From contig NZ_BAABCA010000001.1 of the NCBI RefSeq assembly GCF_039538365.1, forward strand, positions 1-64,000: a DNA stretch of 64,000 nt. The letters run 5' to 3'. Positions 29,801 to 37,942 of this stretch are shown here, one piece after another; the stretch's first letter is position 1, and the number at the start of each line of letters is the position of its first letter. Below the pieces are notes generated by a model. That model searched no databases. It saw only the letters and a list, made by a program, of their open reading frames with translations, and was not told the DNA's origin. Position numbers and translations under genes: made by a program. This DNA is from Postechiella marina. GTDB taxonomy: Bacteria > Bacteroidota > Bacteroidia > Flavobacteriales > Flavobacteriaceae.

Positions 29801-30026
29801 ATTAAGAAACATATCGTTAGGGTATTCTTTACCAAAAAAGTTGGTTAAAGGTATGGGAATCACTAAATTTAGACTATACGTGCAAGCTCAGAACCCAATA
29901 ACAATAACAGATTACACAGGTTTCGATCCTGAAGTAGGTGGTAATGGTTTAAGCACTCGTGGTATTGATCAAGGAAAGTATCCTGTTTCTTCTCAATACA
30001 AGGCAGGTATCCAACTTCAATTTTAA
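26826..30026 (+). CDS. susC: SusC/RagA-family TonB-linked outer membrane transporter, PUL arm 2
   Basis: This 1066-residue SusC paralogue heads the plus-strand operon. The features parallel SusC1: basic extended N-terminus, signal peptide (NTIQAQS), carboxypeptidase regulatory-like domain (GVVDGDGLPLAGASVIVKG), the phrase LEEVVVVGYGTQKKREVTGA, and a plug domain with LYVVDGIPFDTD and IYGVRGASGVILITTKQG. The barrel ends in GIQLQF. The start lies just after TTAAATAATAAAGAAT, a typical A-rich flavobacterial leader. The close similarity of both SusC proteins suggests duplication, with related but perhaps not identical oligosaccharide ligands. Confidence 0.96.
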   Translation: MKIKFLEKWFFKKKQIRATMIAVICLFGINTIQAQSITVSGVVDGDGLPLAGASVIVKGTARGTITDFDGNYVIKANVGEILQFTYLGYESDEVTVGNQNVINVTMKEDLSTLEEVVVVGYGTQKKREVTGAVGQVKAEVLEKTTTSDIGTALQGQIAGVNVTSSSGAPGEEANILIRGFSSLLDGNNGPLYVVDGIPFDTDPGLSISEIETIDVLKDAASTAIYGVRGASGVILITTKQGKVGQMNIRVNSEYGIQNITSDFDAMSKEEYTYIHLLRGALNSDKIQGGVDGDIHRNSSYFTNDTDIGSVLLNDNAPIQNHSINVSGGKEGLTYNFNANYFGQEGSFYNSDFKRFNIRSNVQFTTGKWKVTTGLTLRRDLKLVPVNGMMNRIYQYRTFQPAIDLDTDALSNISEVSLEDPTQDWQLNEARRLANAARTLKTDDQRNTNSHTGNIQFEFDATKNLKITGRFGATYSDRKDVRIVPRFDIYNTEGELISNPANITSNRTTDITTSKLTSEVFATYTKSFGDHNFTLLAGGSFEKSTNERYLVEVRNNLNPAVTVLDNYELIWDVESGGQDYTRTLQGAYTRLQYNYDSKYLLSVIVRRDRSSQFSKGLQVGYFPSVSLGWNISDEPFWEPLKKTVNSFKMRLSSGQNGNDRFPAYSNQSVVEVGRDYIFGSNNASGDINNPDPGTVALGTTQLEYANSLLGWETNVEQNFGFDMGFFKNKLTVTTDVYKSEKRDLLYQVVNPPSTGVSGQYRNTIFNVGNMENTGVEYGVKYRHKGKNGFNWNIAGTYTSNNNLVTQTSLNNPIIRLDRSFISDAGTDELVSVITEGYEAAAFFLRETNGVIKTEEELTAYKEIDPSAKMGELRYIDQLTVDTDGDGIADAGDGTIDDNDKVYQGSGSADWEAGLNFSANYKGFDFNMQWYGSFGAEVMNGSKAYAYQVGTHRDLFYSWTENNTGSDIPWYNGNNTKSYRGASDYFLEDGDFIRLRNISLGYSLPKKLVKGMGITKFRLYVQAQNPITITDYTGFDPEVGGNGLSTRGIDQGKYPVSSQYKAGIQLQF

Positions 30027-30086
30027 TTACTAATAAAAATGAAGATGGAAAGAATAGATAAAAAAAATAAAAAAATAAATTTAAAG

Positions 30087-31997
30087 ATGAAAAAGACACT
30101 TTTAAAAAGGGTAATTCCTCTTTTGTTAATAGCATTTATATTTCAAGCTTGCGACGATCAGTTCGATCAAGTAAACCCTAATGCCTTAACAAATGAGAGT
30201 TTTTGGACTAATACTGGCGATTTAAATTCGGGTTTAAATGCAGCTTATGCAGCTTTAAGAGACGAAAATATATTAGGAATTTTATTTGAGCCTTACCGTA
30301 CAGATATTGCTGTACCATACTCACAAAGAAGTAACGTTACTGGAAACCCTATATACGATCAAACCTTCGATTTAACTACAGACCAGGTTCAAGATAAATG
30401 GGATGCTTGTTTTATGGGTATTTTTAGAGCCAATCAAGTATTAGATGCTTACGAAGATCTTAAGTCAACGTTTGTAGGTGAAGAAGCAATAAATTCAGGA
30501 ATAAGAATTGAAGCACAAGCTAGAGCTATTAGAGGATATTTGTATTATGTACTACATAATTCTTATAATCAAGGATCGGTACCTGTATTTACAACAGTAC
30601 CAACTAGTTTTGACGATTTTCAAAAAACATTTTCTTCTGCAGAGGAGGTAAAAACATTTTACCGTCAGGAATTGCAATACGGAATAGATAATTTACCAGC
30701 AACATACAATGCTTGGAGAGAAGATGCAGGAAATGGGAATTTAGGGCGTATAACTGGTGGTTTTTGCGAAGCTTTAATAGCTAAAAGTTACATGAACGAA
30801 AATGATTTTGCAAATGCTAAAACATACCTAGAAAACGTTATGAATAACTATGGTTATAGATTAATGGATGATTTGGCGCAATGTTTTACAGGTATAGATG
30901 AGTTTAACGACGAGTCTATTTTCGAAATTAACTATACAACAGATGTAAACCTTTTAGGTACAGACGAGCAAAATTTAGCACAACGTATATCTCATTTTTT
31001 AAATGATGGTAATAGAATTCAAGCAACCTCTTGGTTAACGTTAAAATATAGAGCAGAGCGACCAGATCCAAACGATCCTGCAAACTTAGTAACAAGAGAA
31101 ACTTTTGAAAATAATGGCGATTATATAGAAGGTGGAGACCAAGTAGACGTTTTAAGGTATTATAGTTTACGTATGGGGAACTCTTTATCTTCTGTAGATG
31201 ATTGGGATTCTAAAATGTATGGAGAGTATCCTGCAGAATATGGAAGACATCCAAATGCAGCTCCTCATGCTAAGCAGTTTCCTAACTTTTGGAAAAAATT
31301 TACACACTGGAATGTACCTAATGGAGGAGCAGGAGAAGATGAAAGTACAGAGTATGATAATAAATCTGGAATTAACATCCCTGTTATTCGTTTAGCAGAA
31401 ATTTACTTACTGTATGCGGAGTGTATGCTGGAAGAAGGTGATTTATCTGAAGCATTAAGATATATTAACCGTATAAGAAAGCGTTCTCATCTTATATTAT
31501 TAGGTAAGTCTACAGATCCTGGAGCAGAGTATGCTAATGCTACTACAACTTATATGGACGATATAGATTTAGACGCTTCAAATGGAGAAGAAGCTGTAAC
31601 TATTGCAAACTTAACAGAGCATTTAAGGTTTACAGAAAAACCATTAGAGTTAGCTTTAGAAAGCGAGCGCTATTTAGATTTAAGACGTTGGGGTGTATGG
31701 AAAGATCAATTAGAATATATAGCACAGTTTGAATACGATGCTTACCATTACAAAAATAATGTACAAGGTAAAAATCCGGTAAGATGGAGAAACTATATAG
31801 TACCAGCAGGTTTCGAACCTCAATTACCATACAGAATGAGGTTTCCAGATAAGCCACAAGCAAATAATAACCGTAGAGCTAAAGAGCCTCATTTAAGAGA
31901 CCATTTAATAGGTTCTCAAAACTTTAATGCAGATTTACACTCGTATTTCCCAATTCCTCAAGACGAAATTAATGCTAACTTAAACTGGGATAAATAA
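30087..31997 (+). CDS. susD: SusD/RagB-family nutrient-binding outer membrane lipoprotein, PUL arm 2
   Basis: This is the partner lid of SusC2. I place the start at the ATG at 30087, because it gives an ideal type II signal peptide (lipobox IFQAC, Cys22). An in-frame ATG at 30039 would add 16 charged residues in front of it. The 636-residue protein opens with the SusD pattern FDQVNPNALTNESFWTNTGD. It contains RAIRGYLYYVLHNSYNQG and the C-terminal signature IRLAEIYLLYAECMLEEGD...INRIRKRS, and ends SYFPIPQDEINANLNWDK. It is longer than SusD1, mostly through extra loops near the C-terminus. It starts 60 bases after the susC2 stop codon. Confidence 0.94.
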   Translation: MKKTLLKRVIPLLLIAFIFQACDDQFDQVNPNALTNESFWTNTGDLNSGLNAAYAALRDENILGILFEPYRTDIAVPYSQRSNVTGNPIYDQTFDLTTDQVQDKWDACFMGIFRANQVLDAYEDLKSTFVGEEAINSGIRIEAQARAIRGYLYYVLHNSYNQGSVPVFTTVPTSFDDFQKTFSSAEEVKTFYRQELQYGIDNLPATYNAWREDAGNGNLGRITGGFCEALIAKSYMNENDFANAKTYLENVMNNYGYRLMDDLAQCFTGIDEFNDESIFEINYTTDVNLLGTDEQNLAQRISHFLNDGNRIQATSWLTLKYRAERPDPNDPANLVTRETFENNGDYIEGGDQVDVLRYYSLRMGNSLSSVDDWDSKMYGEYPAEYGRHPNAAPHAKQFPNFWKKFTHWNVPNGGAGEDESTEYDNKSGINIPVIRLAEIYLLYAECMLEEGDLSEALRYINRIRKRSHLILLGKSTDPGAEYANATTTYMDDIDLDASNGEEAVTIANLTEHLRFTEKPLELALESERYLDLRRWGVWKDQLEYIAQFEYDAYHYKNNVQGKNPVRWRNYIVPAGFEPQLPYRMRFPDKPQANNNRRAKEPHLRDHLIGSQNFNADLHSYFPIPQDEINANLNWDK

Positions 31998-32009
31998 AAA
32001 AAAGCAATT

Positions 32010-34037
32010 ATGAAAAACATAAAAAACATATTACAAGTATCATTTGCATTATTGCTGCTTATTGGCTGTAATGATGATGAATATGAAATACCAGGGGAGT
32101 TTGTAGATCTATCTCTTACTTTTACCTCTGGAGCGGGAACAGATAGAGAATCTCAAGTAAATAGATTTTTCTCTTTTAGCGATATATCTGCAGGAGCAGA
32201 GTATCAAGAATGGAGTATACCAGATAATGCTTTCTTTTTAGAAGGACCAATTCCTAATAATTTAGATAATCATGACGAGTATATAAAAGAGCCTAGAGAA
32301 GAAAAAACCTCTACAGATAAAACGGTTCATGTTTTATTTAAAAAAGGAGATACACTTACTAAAATAGGATATTATGCAGTATTTCCAGATTCTACTTCTT
32401 TTATCTTTAATTCTTATTATGATTCAGATTTAAATTCATTTGTTCCAGATACGGTTAAAACTTTAAATGTTAACGGAAAATGGGTAGCAGAATATGAGTT
32501 TACTTTAGATGTATACGATACTGTTGTTGCTAAGCCAGAAGTAAGGTATACAGACGGAACAATTTTAGATCACATAAACACCGAATCTATTACCTTAACT
32601 TATGGCGATAAATTAGTTTTTGAAGATTTAAGTAACTTTGTTGAAGATAACAATGCTAGACCAGACGAAACAAAATGGACAGTAAGAACATTTGAAGACA
32701 ATGAAGACGATAGAGTATCTATAAGTGTAGAATCTCAACTTAGAGAAGGTGATTACGAAAAAAAGATTATTGATACAGTAACCTTTAATAAATTAGGAGA
32801 TTTTAAAGTGTCTTTAAAAGCAACCAGAGCTAGAACAGAAAATTTAAGAGTTAGTACAGATACTATTTTAATGCCAGTAGTTATTAAAGTAGTACCTCTA
32901 GCCGAAGATTTAGTTTTACAAACAGATGTAGATATAGAAGAAAGAGATGATGACCGAATAGTTATACCAGTTAGCTCGCCTTTAGAAGCTATTGAAGGTA
33001 ACATAGGTGCAGATTTTATAGTAAAAGTAGATGGAACAGAAATACCGGTAGAGTCTGTATCAATAGGAACTCGTAAGGTTAATGGAGAAACTGTTGGAGG
33101 GTTATTGTTTATTACTCTTGATGTACCTTTAGAGCCTGCAGATGCCAGTAAAACAGTTACTGTATCTTACAACGGTACAAGTATAATGTCTAAAGACGAG
33201 CGTCTTTTACAGGCATTTACAGATGAGCCAATAGTTGTTTATGTGCCAACACCAATGGGGCAAGTAGGCGATGTATTAGAGTCTGAAAATGATGAGATTG
33301 TAATAAAATTTGATCAAGAAATTGATGCAACTTCAATAGCAAACTCTTCAAATCCAGGAGCAGGTTTCATGATCGAAATTGATGGTGTTGCAGCAACAAT
33401 CGAGTCTGTAAGTGTTAATGCAGATAATGCAAAGACTTTAGATATTGCTCTTGTAGAGGATGTTTCTAGGTTGGATGTAATAACAATAGCGTATACAGGT
33501 CCAGGAGATATTATGTCTGTTGGAGGAGGTACTATAGCCGATTTTGCACCAATTACTGTTATGATGAATGAAGATGATATTTTAAATGGTGAAGGAGATT
33601 TTGAAGGTGATGTAGCTCCAAATTGGACAGATGCAAATGGAAACGGAACATCAACAGTAACTTTTGTAGATCCTACTCCAATTGTTGCACCAAGTGGTTC
33701 TAAAGTAGCTTTCTTTCAAGCTCCAGATGGTAATAAGCCAGACTTAAGGAGTACAATTACCTTTCCTTTTGAAGGCGGAAAAACATATATTTTAAAGTAT
33801 AAGAGATATATAACATCTGCTACAACTACTACTACATCAAAAACATATATTGGAGCAACACAATTAGCTAGCGACCAATGGGCAGCAGCACCAAGAGATG
33901 TTTGGGTAGATTATCAAATAGAGTATACGCATGCAGGATCAGGTACTTCTAACGAAACAATAAGGTTTCAGCCTGTACCAGCGGGAGTGTGCGAAGTTTA
34001 TTTCGATAATTTAATTGTTCAAGAAAAAGAAATTTAA
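32010..34037 (+). CDS. Surface glycan-binding lipoprotein (SGBP-like), PUL arm 2
   Basis: This 675-residue lipoprotein has lipobox LLIGC (Cys20) followed by acidic residues (NDDEYE). The N-terminal Ig/PKD-like part matches the arm 1 lipoprotein (EWSIPDNAFFLEGPI). The middle holds two related Ig-like units that share IEVDG/VDGTEIPVESVSI-type phrases, an internal duplication that arm 1 lacks. This explains much of the extra length. The C-terminal 150 residues are a jelly-roll-like module ending VYFDNLIVQEKE. The expected role is polysaccharide capture beside SusCD. It starts 12 bases after susD2 and ends before a strong terminator. Confidence 0.85.
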   Translation: MKNIKNILQVSFALLLLIGCNDDEYEIPGEFVDLSLTFTSGAGTDRESQVNRFFSFSDISAGAEYQEWSIPDNAFFLEGPIPNNLDNHDEYIKEPREEKTSTDKTVHVLFKKGDTLTKIGYYAVFPDSTSFIFNSYYDSDLNSFVPDTVKTLNVNGKWVAEYEFTLDVYDTVVAKPEVRYTDGTILDHINTESITLTYGDKLVFEDLSNFVEDNNARPDETKWTVRTFEDNEDDRVSISVESQLREGDYEKKIIDTVTFNKLGDFKVSLKATRARTENLRVSTDTILMPVVIKVVPLAEDLVLQTDVDIEERDDDRIVIPVSSPLEAIEGNIGADFIVKVDGTEIPVESVSIGTRKVNGETVGGLLFITLDVPLEPADASKTVTVSYNGTSIMSKDERLLQAFTDEPIVVYVPTPMGQVGDVLESENDEIVIKFDQEIDATSIANSSNPGAGFMIEIDGVAATIESVSVNADNAKTLDIALVEDVSRLDVITIAYTGPGDIMSVGGGTIADFAPITVMMNEDDILNGEGDFEGDVAPNWTDANGNGTSTVTFVDPTPIVAPSGSKVAFFQAPDGNKPDLRSTITFPFEGGKTYILKYKRYITSATTTTTSKTYIGATQLASDQWAAAPRDVWVDYQIEYTHAGSGTSNETIRFQPVPAGVCEVYFDNLIVQEKEI

Positions 34038-34088
34038 AAAGTAGATTAAAAAATATCTTTTTTAAAATTTAGTTAATTATTTAAGTTT

Positions 34089-34127
34089 GAAACCCTGTTT
34101 GATTTTAATCAAATGGGGTTTCTTTTT
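34089..34127 (+). terminator. Intrinsic terminator of the susC2-susD2-SGBP2 operon
   Basis: An inverted repeat GAAACCC-TG-TTTGATT / AATCAAA-TG-GGGTTTC spans 34089-34122 with an internal mismatch and a 2-base loop, followed by TTTTT. It lies 51 bases past the stop codon. Confidence 0.88.
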
Positions 34128-34143
34128 ATAATACCATTCCCTA

Positions 34144-34172
34144 TTTATTAGTGGTTTAGAGACATTAGTACT
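34144..34172. promoter_or_regulatory. Candidate shared operator upstream of the second GH2 gene
   Basis: The 283 bases before this GH2 gene hold the operon terminator and a block that resembles both other PUL control regions. Positions 34144-34161 (TTTATTAGTGGTTTAGAG) match 18815-18833 upstream of susC1. The overlapping 34152-34172, read on the minus strand, matches 26596-26616 in the divergent region. The linking of all three PUL promoters by one block is the reason for the call; function is inferred. Confidence 0.4.
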
Positions 34173-34320
34173 CCTAAATAGAACATATGTTATTATAGAA
34201 TAGCAGTGTTCTTAATAATTTTATAATCTAAATAACTAAAGTTTAATACTAGTAGATGTTTAAATAAAAACGCTACTTTATTAAGATACCATCTCATTTA
34301 TTTTTTAACCAAATAAACTT

Positions 34321-36786
34321 ATGCGCAATCAAAATCTAAAAATTCTAAAAGTATTTACCTTATGCTTATGTTTAATAAGTGTAATATCTTGTAAAGAAGA
34401 CATAGCTAAACCAGAAAATATAGCATTCAACAAAAACTGGAAATTTATTCAAAAAGATGTACAAGAAGCAATAAGTCCTCAATTTGACGATACAGAGTGG
34501 GAAACGGTTAGAGTACCTCACGATTGGAGTATAAAAGGTCCGTTCTCTAAAGATAATCCTTCCTTTTCTAGAGGTGGTTGGTTGCCAACAGGAAAAAGCA
34601 CTTACAGAAAAACATTTAGAGTAAACGCTTCTCAAGAAAACAATAAAGTATTTGTTTATTTTGACGGAGCTTATAGAAACTCTGTTGTTTATATTAACGG
34701 AAAAAAAGTAGGTTATCGCCCAATGGGATATATTGGTTTTGAGTACGATTTAAGTGAGCATATTAACTTTAATGGATCTAATGTATTAACAGTAACTCTA
34801 GATAATTCTGCGCAGCCAGGTTCTAGATGGTATACAGGTACAGGTATTTATAGAGATGTTACTTTAAAAATTAGAAACAAAACTTATATCCCTAACTGGA
34901 GTTTATACGTAACATCTTCAAGAATTAGTAAAGGAGAGGCTACAATTAACGCCACTTTCGATATTAAAAACGAAAATTTAGAAGATAAAAACCTAACCGT
35001 AGAAACCCGTGTTTTATTAAATGGAAAAATTGTGTCTATAAGTAAAGAAGATGCTTTGGTTGCTTCTGGTAAAAAGAAAGACTTATTAATTAACTTAAAA
35101 GTTGATAACCCTAAATTATGGTCACCAAAAACACCAGATTTGTACACGGTTAATGTGCAGATAAAAGATAATGGTGTTGTTGTTGCAAATGAATCTGTTA
35201 GAACAGGAATTAGAAAATTGGGTTACCATAAAGACACAGGTTTTTCAATTAATGGCGAGCAAATAAAATTAAAAGGAGTTTGTTTACACCATGCAGCAGG
35301 ACCTCTAGGAGCAGCAGTTTATAAAAGAACAATAGAAAGACAATTAGAAGTGTTAAGAGAAATGGGCTGTAATGCAGTTAGAACTTCTCACAACCCTTTT
35401 TCTTCTGAGTTTTTAGATATATGCGACGAAATGGGCTTTTTGGTAATGAATGAGGTTTTTGATGAATGGGAAATTGTTAAAAAACCAACAACTGTTCAAG
35501 ACGGAAAAAAAGTGCGTATTCCTGTTAAGTATTATGCCAATATATTTAAAGAATGGGCAGATAAGGATTTAACAGATTTTGTTTTAAGAGATAGAAATCA
35601 TGCATCGGTGGTTATGTGGAGTATAGGAAACGAAATAGACCAAATGAAAACAGATGAAGGTATTCCTATTGCAAATAGGTTAATAGATATTATTCATAAA
35701 TTAGATGATAGACCTGTTACCAATGGTTTAATTGGTTATGGTTGGGATGCTTGGCCTAGCGAAGGAGCAGCATCTACTAGCGATATTAGAGGTTATAATT
35801 ATATAAAAGAAAACGGTTTAGATCGAGAAGATCAAGTAGCTCCAGATGCTATGGGCATTGTAACAGAGTGTGCTTCTGCGCAGTCATATTACCCAAGAAA
35901 CACTTATTTATATGGAGAAGAGAAAGCGCAATGGTGGGCAAAGTTGGGCTATAAACATACAGACGCCTACGAGTGGGTAGAAAAAAGAGAATTAATAGGT
36001 TATAGAGGGGTGCAGGCTTGGAAAGATATAAAAAATAGACCTAATATTATGGGGCAATTTATCTGGACAGGATGGGACTATTTAGGCGAAGTAATACCAT
36101 ATGGTTGGCCCGCACGTTCTTCATCTTTTGCTCCAATAGACTTATGTGGTTTTCCTAAAGATGGTTATTACTTTTATCAGTCACAATGGTCCGAAAAACC
36201 GATGGTGCACATTTTTCCGCATTGGAATTTAGACGGTATGGAAGGAAAAGAAGTAACTGTTTATGCCTATACAAATGGAGATGAGGTAGAGTTATTTCAA
36301 GATGGAAAATCGCTTGGGAAACAAAAAAATAATTTAAATGATGTAGAATACCAACAGTGGCAAGTGGTTTATAAGCCAGGCGAATTAAAAGCTATATCGT
36401 ATAAAAATGGCAAGCAAATAGCAGAAGATGTTGTTAAAACAGCAGGAAAACCTGCAAAAATTGATGTATTTGTAAGACGTAAAACATTAAAGGCAGACGG
36501 AGAAGATTTGTCTTATATAGAATGTACAATTCTAGATAAAGACGGAAATGTTGTTCCCAAAGCAGATAATTTAATTCAATTTAAAGTTGAAGGCGAAGCT
36601 AAAATAATAGGTGTGGGCAATGGCGATAATTTTAGCCATACCTCTTTTCAAGCTAAAGAAAGAAAGGCTTTTAATAGTAAGTGTTTAGCTATTATTCAAA
36701 CATCCGAGAATATTGGGGATATAACTTTTACAGCGTCTTCTCAAGGACTAGAAACTACAGTTGTGTCATTTAAAACAGAAAAATAA
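34321..36786 (+). CDS. GH2 glycoside hydrolase lipoprotein, probable beta-galactosidase
   Basis: This 821-residue enzyme has a type II signal peptide (VISC, Cys24). GH2 domains in order: jelly roll (VRVPHDWSIKGPF, SRGGWLPTGKSTYRKTF), Ig-like domain, TIM barrel with LKGVCLHHAAGPLGAAV and CNAVRTSHNPFS, acid/base Glu438 in WSIGNEID, and nucleophile Glu516 in IVTECASAQ. Two C-terminal Ig-like modules (from about 620, including YTNGDEVELFQDGKSLG) are usual in the Bacteroidota PUL type. GH2 members of this shape include beta-galactosidases and also beta-glucuronidases and mannosidases; galactosidase is the best guess. It precedes the esterase by 70 bases, probably as one transcript. Confidence 0.88.
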   Translation: MRNQNLKILKVFTLCLCLISVISCKEDIAKPENIAFNKNWKFIQKDVQEAISPQFDDTEWETVRVPHDWSIKGPFSKDNPSFSRGGWLPTGKSTYRKTFRVNASQENNKVFVYFDGAYRNSVVYINGKKVGYRPMGYIGFEYDLSEHINFNGSNVLTVTLDNSAQPGSRWYTGTGIYRDVTLKIRNKTYIPNWSLYVTSSRISKGEATINATFDIKNENLEDKNLTVETRVLLNGKIVSISKEDALVASGKKKDLLINLKVDNPKLWSPKTPDLYTVNVQIKDNGVVVANESVRTGIRKLGYHKDTGFSINGEQIKLKGVCLHHAAGPLGAAVYKRTIERQLEVLREMGCNAVRTSHNPFSSEFLDICDEMGFLVMNEVFDEWEIVKKPTTVQDGKKVRIPVKYYANIFKEWADKDLTDFVLRDRNHASVVMWSIGNEIDQMKTDEGIPIANRLIDIIHKLDDRPVTNGLIGYGWDAWPSEGAASTSDIRGYNYIKENGLDREDQVAPDAMGIVTECASAQSYYPRNTYLYGEEKAQWWAKLGYKHTDAYEWVEKRELIGYRGVQAWKDIKNRPNIMGQFIWTGWDYLGEVIPYGWPARSSSFAPIDLCGFPKDGYYFYQSQWSEKPMVHIFPHWNLDGMEGKEVTVYAYTNGDEVELFQDGKSLGKQKNNLNDVEYQQWQVVYKPGELKAISYKNGKQIAEDVVKTAGKPAKIDVFVRRKTLKADGEDLSYIECTILDKDGNVVPKADNLIQFKVEGEAKIIGVGNGDNFSHTSFQAKERKAFNSKCLAIIQTSENIGDITFTASSQGLETTVVSFKTEK

Positions 36787-36856
36787 AATTGTTTTTGTTG
36801 GTAGTTAATTCTAATTATTTAAGTTAACTAACTTATTTAAAATAAAATTTATATCC

Positions 36857-37936
36857 ATGCGCTTTTTTGTCAAGTATGTTTTTGTTTTTTTACTTGTTGT
36901 TTCTTGTAAATCAAATTTAATAATAGATTATGATAGTGAATTTATAGTTTACCAAGGGAGAATAGGAGTTAATAGCGATAAAAAAGCATCAGAGATTTAT
37001 TGGTCTGGTTCTTCTATTAAAATTAATTTTACAGGCACCGAAATAAAAGTAGTTTTAGAAGACGAAAATGGATTAAATTACTTTAATGTTATTTTAGACG
37101 GTAAGCCAATTGAGGTTTTAAAGCTAGATAAAGGAAAACAAACGTATACTTTAGCAAAGGCATTAGTAGATAAAAAACATACAATAGAATTAACAAAACG
37201 TAACGAATGGACTTATGGTAAAACCTTGTTTTATGGTTTTAAAATTACAGGTAAAGCCTTAAAAAAAGATGCCGAAAAATTAATATTTATAGAGTATTAT
37301 GGTGATTCTATTACCGTTGGACATGGTAACGAAGACACGGTTTCTGGGCAAGACAGAAATGATGGTGATGTTACAAACAATTACATGTCTTATGCAGCAA
37401 TTACAGCAAGACGCTTAAATGCAAATTATTCTTGTATTGCTAGAAGTGGTATTGGTGTAACTGTAAGTTGGTTTAATATGATAATGCCAGAGATGTATTA
37501 TAGACTAGACCCTAGTGATACTAGTAGCAAATGGGATTTTTCTAAAAAACAAGCCGATATTGTAGTTGTAAATTTATTTCAGAATGATAGTTGGATTGTA
37601 AAACAACCAAAGCACGAAGAGTATATACGTAGGTTTGGAGAAGAAACACCTAGCGAAACAAAAATTATAAAGGCTTATTCTAATTTTGTGGGCAAAATTA
37701 GAGCACATTACCCAAAGGCCTCTATAGTGTGCTTGCTAGGTAATATGGACATTACAAAAGTGAATTCTCCATGGCCAAACTATGTAGTACAAGCAGTTAA
37801 AAGTTTAAACGATACAAATATTTTTACCTGTTTTGTACCTTATAAAAATACTAAAAAGCATCCACGAGTAAACGATCATAAAATAATAGCAGATCGTTTA
37901 ACTAAGCTTATAGAAACTCAAGTTTTAAAAAAATAG
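36857..37936 (+). CDS. SGNH/GDSL carbohydrate esterase lipoprotein, CE2-like
   Basis: This protein is predicted to remove acetyl groups from a glycan. It has 359 residues with a type II signal peptide (lipobox VVSC, Cys17). An N-terminal beta-sandwich (about 25-135, with YWSGSSIKINFTGTEIKVVL) precedes an SGNH hydrolase domain, the two-domain order of CE2 acetyl esterases. Block I is YYGDSITVGHG with the nucleophilic Ser. The C-terminal block with the catalytic Asp/His is HPRVNDHKIIADRL. The Asn of block III is probably NLFQNDSW. It follows the GH2 gene on the same strand. The acyl group removed is inferred, and other ester substrates are possible. Confidence 0.85.
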   Translation: MRFFVKYVFVFLLVVSCKSNLIIDYDSEFIVYQGRIGVNSDKKASEIYWSGSSIKINFTGTEIKVVLEDENGLNYFNVILDGKPIEVLKLDKGKQTYTLAKALVDKKHTIELTKRNEWTYGKTLFYGFKITGKALKKDAEKLIFIEYYGDSITVGHGNEDTVSGQDRNDGDVTNNYMSYAAITARRLNANYSCIARSGIGVTVSWFNMIMPEMYYRLDPSDTSSKWDFSKKQADIVVVNLFQNDSWIVKQPKHEEYIRRFGEETPSETKIIKAYSNFVGKIRAHYPKASIVCLLGNMDITKVNSPWPNYVVQAVKSLNDTNIFTCFVPYKNTKKHPRVNDHKIIADRLTKLIETQVLKK

Positions 37937-37942
37937 AGTCCT

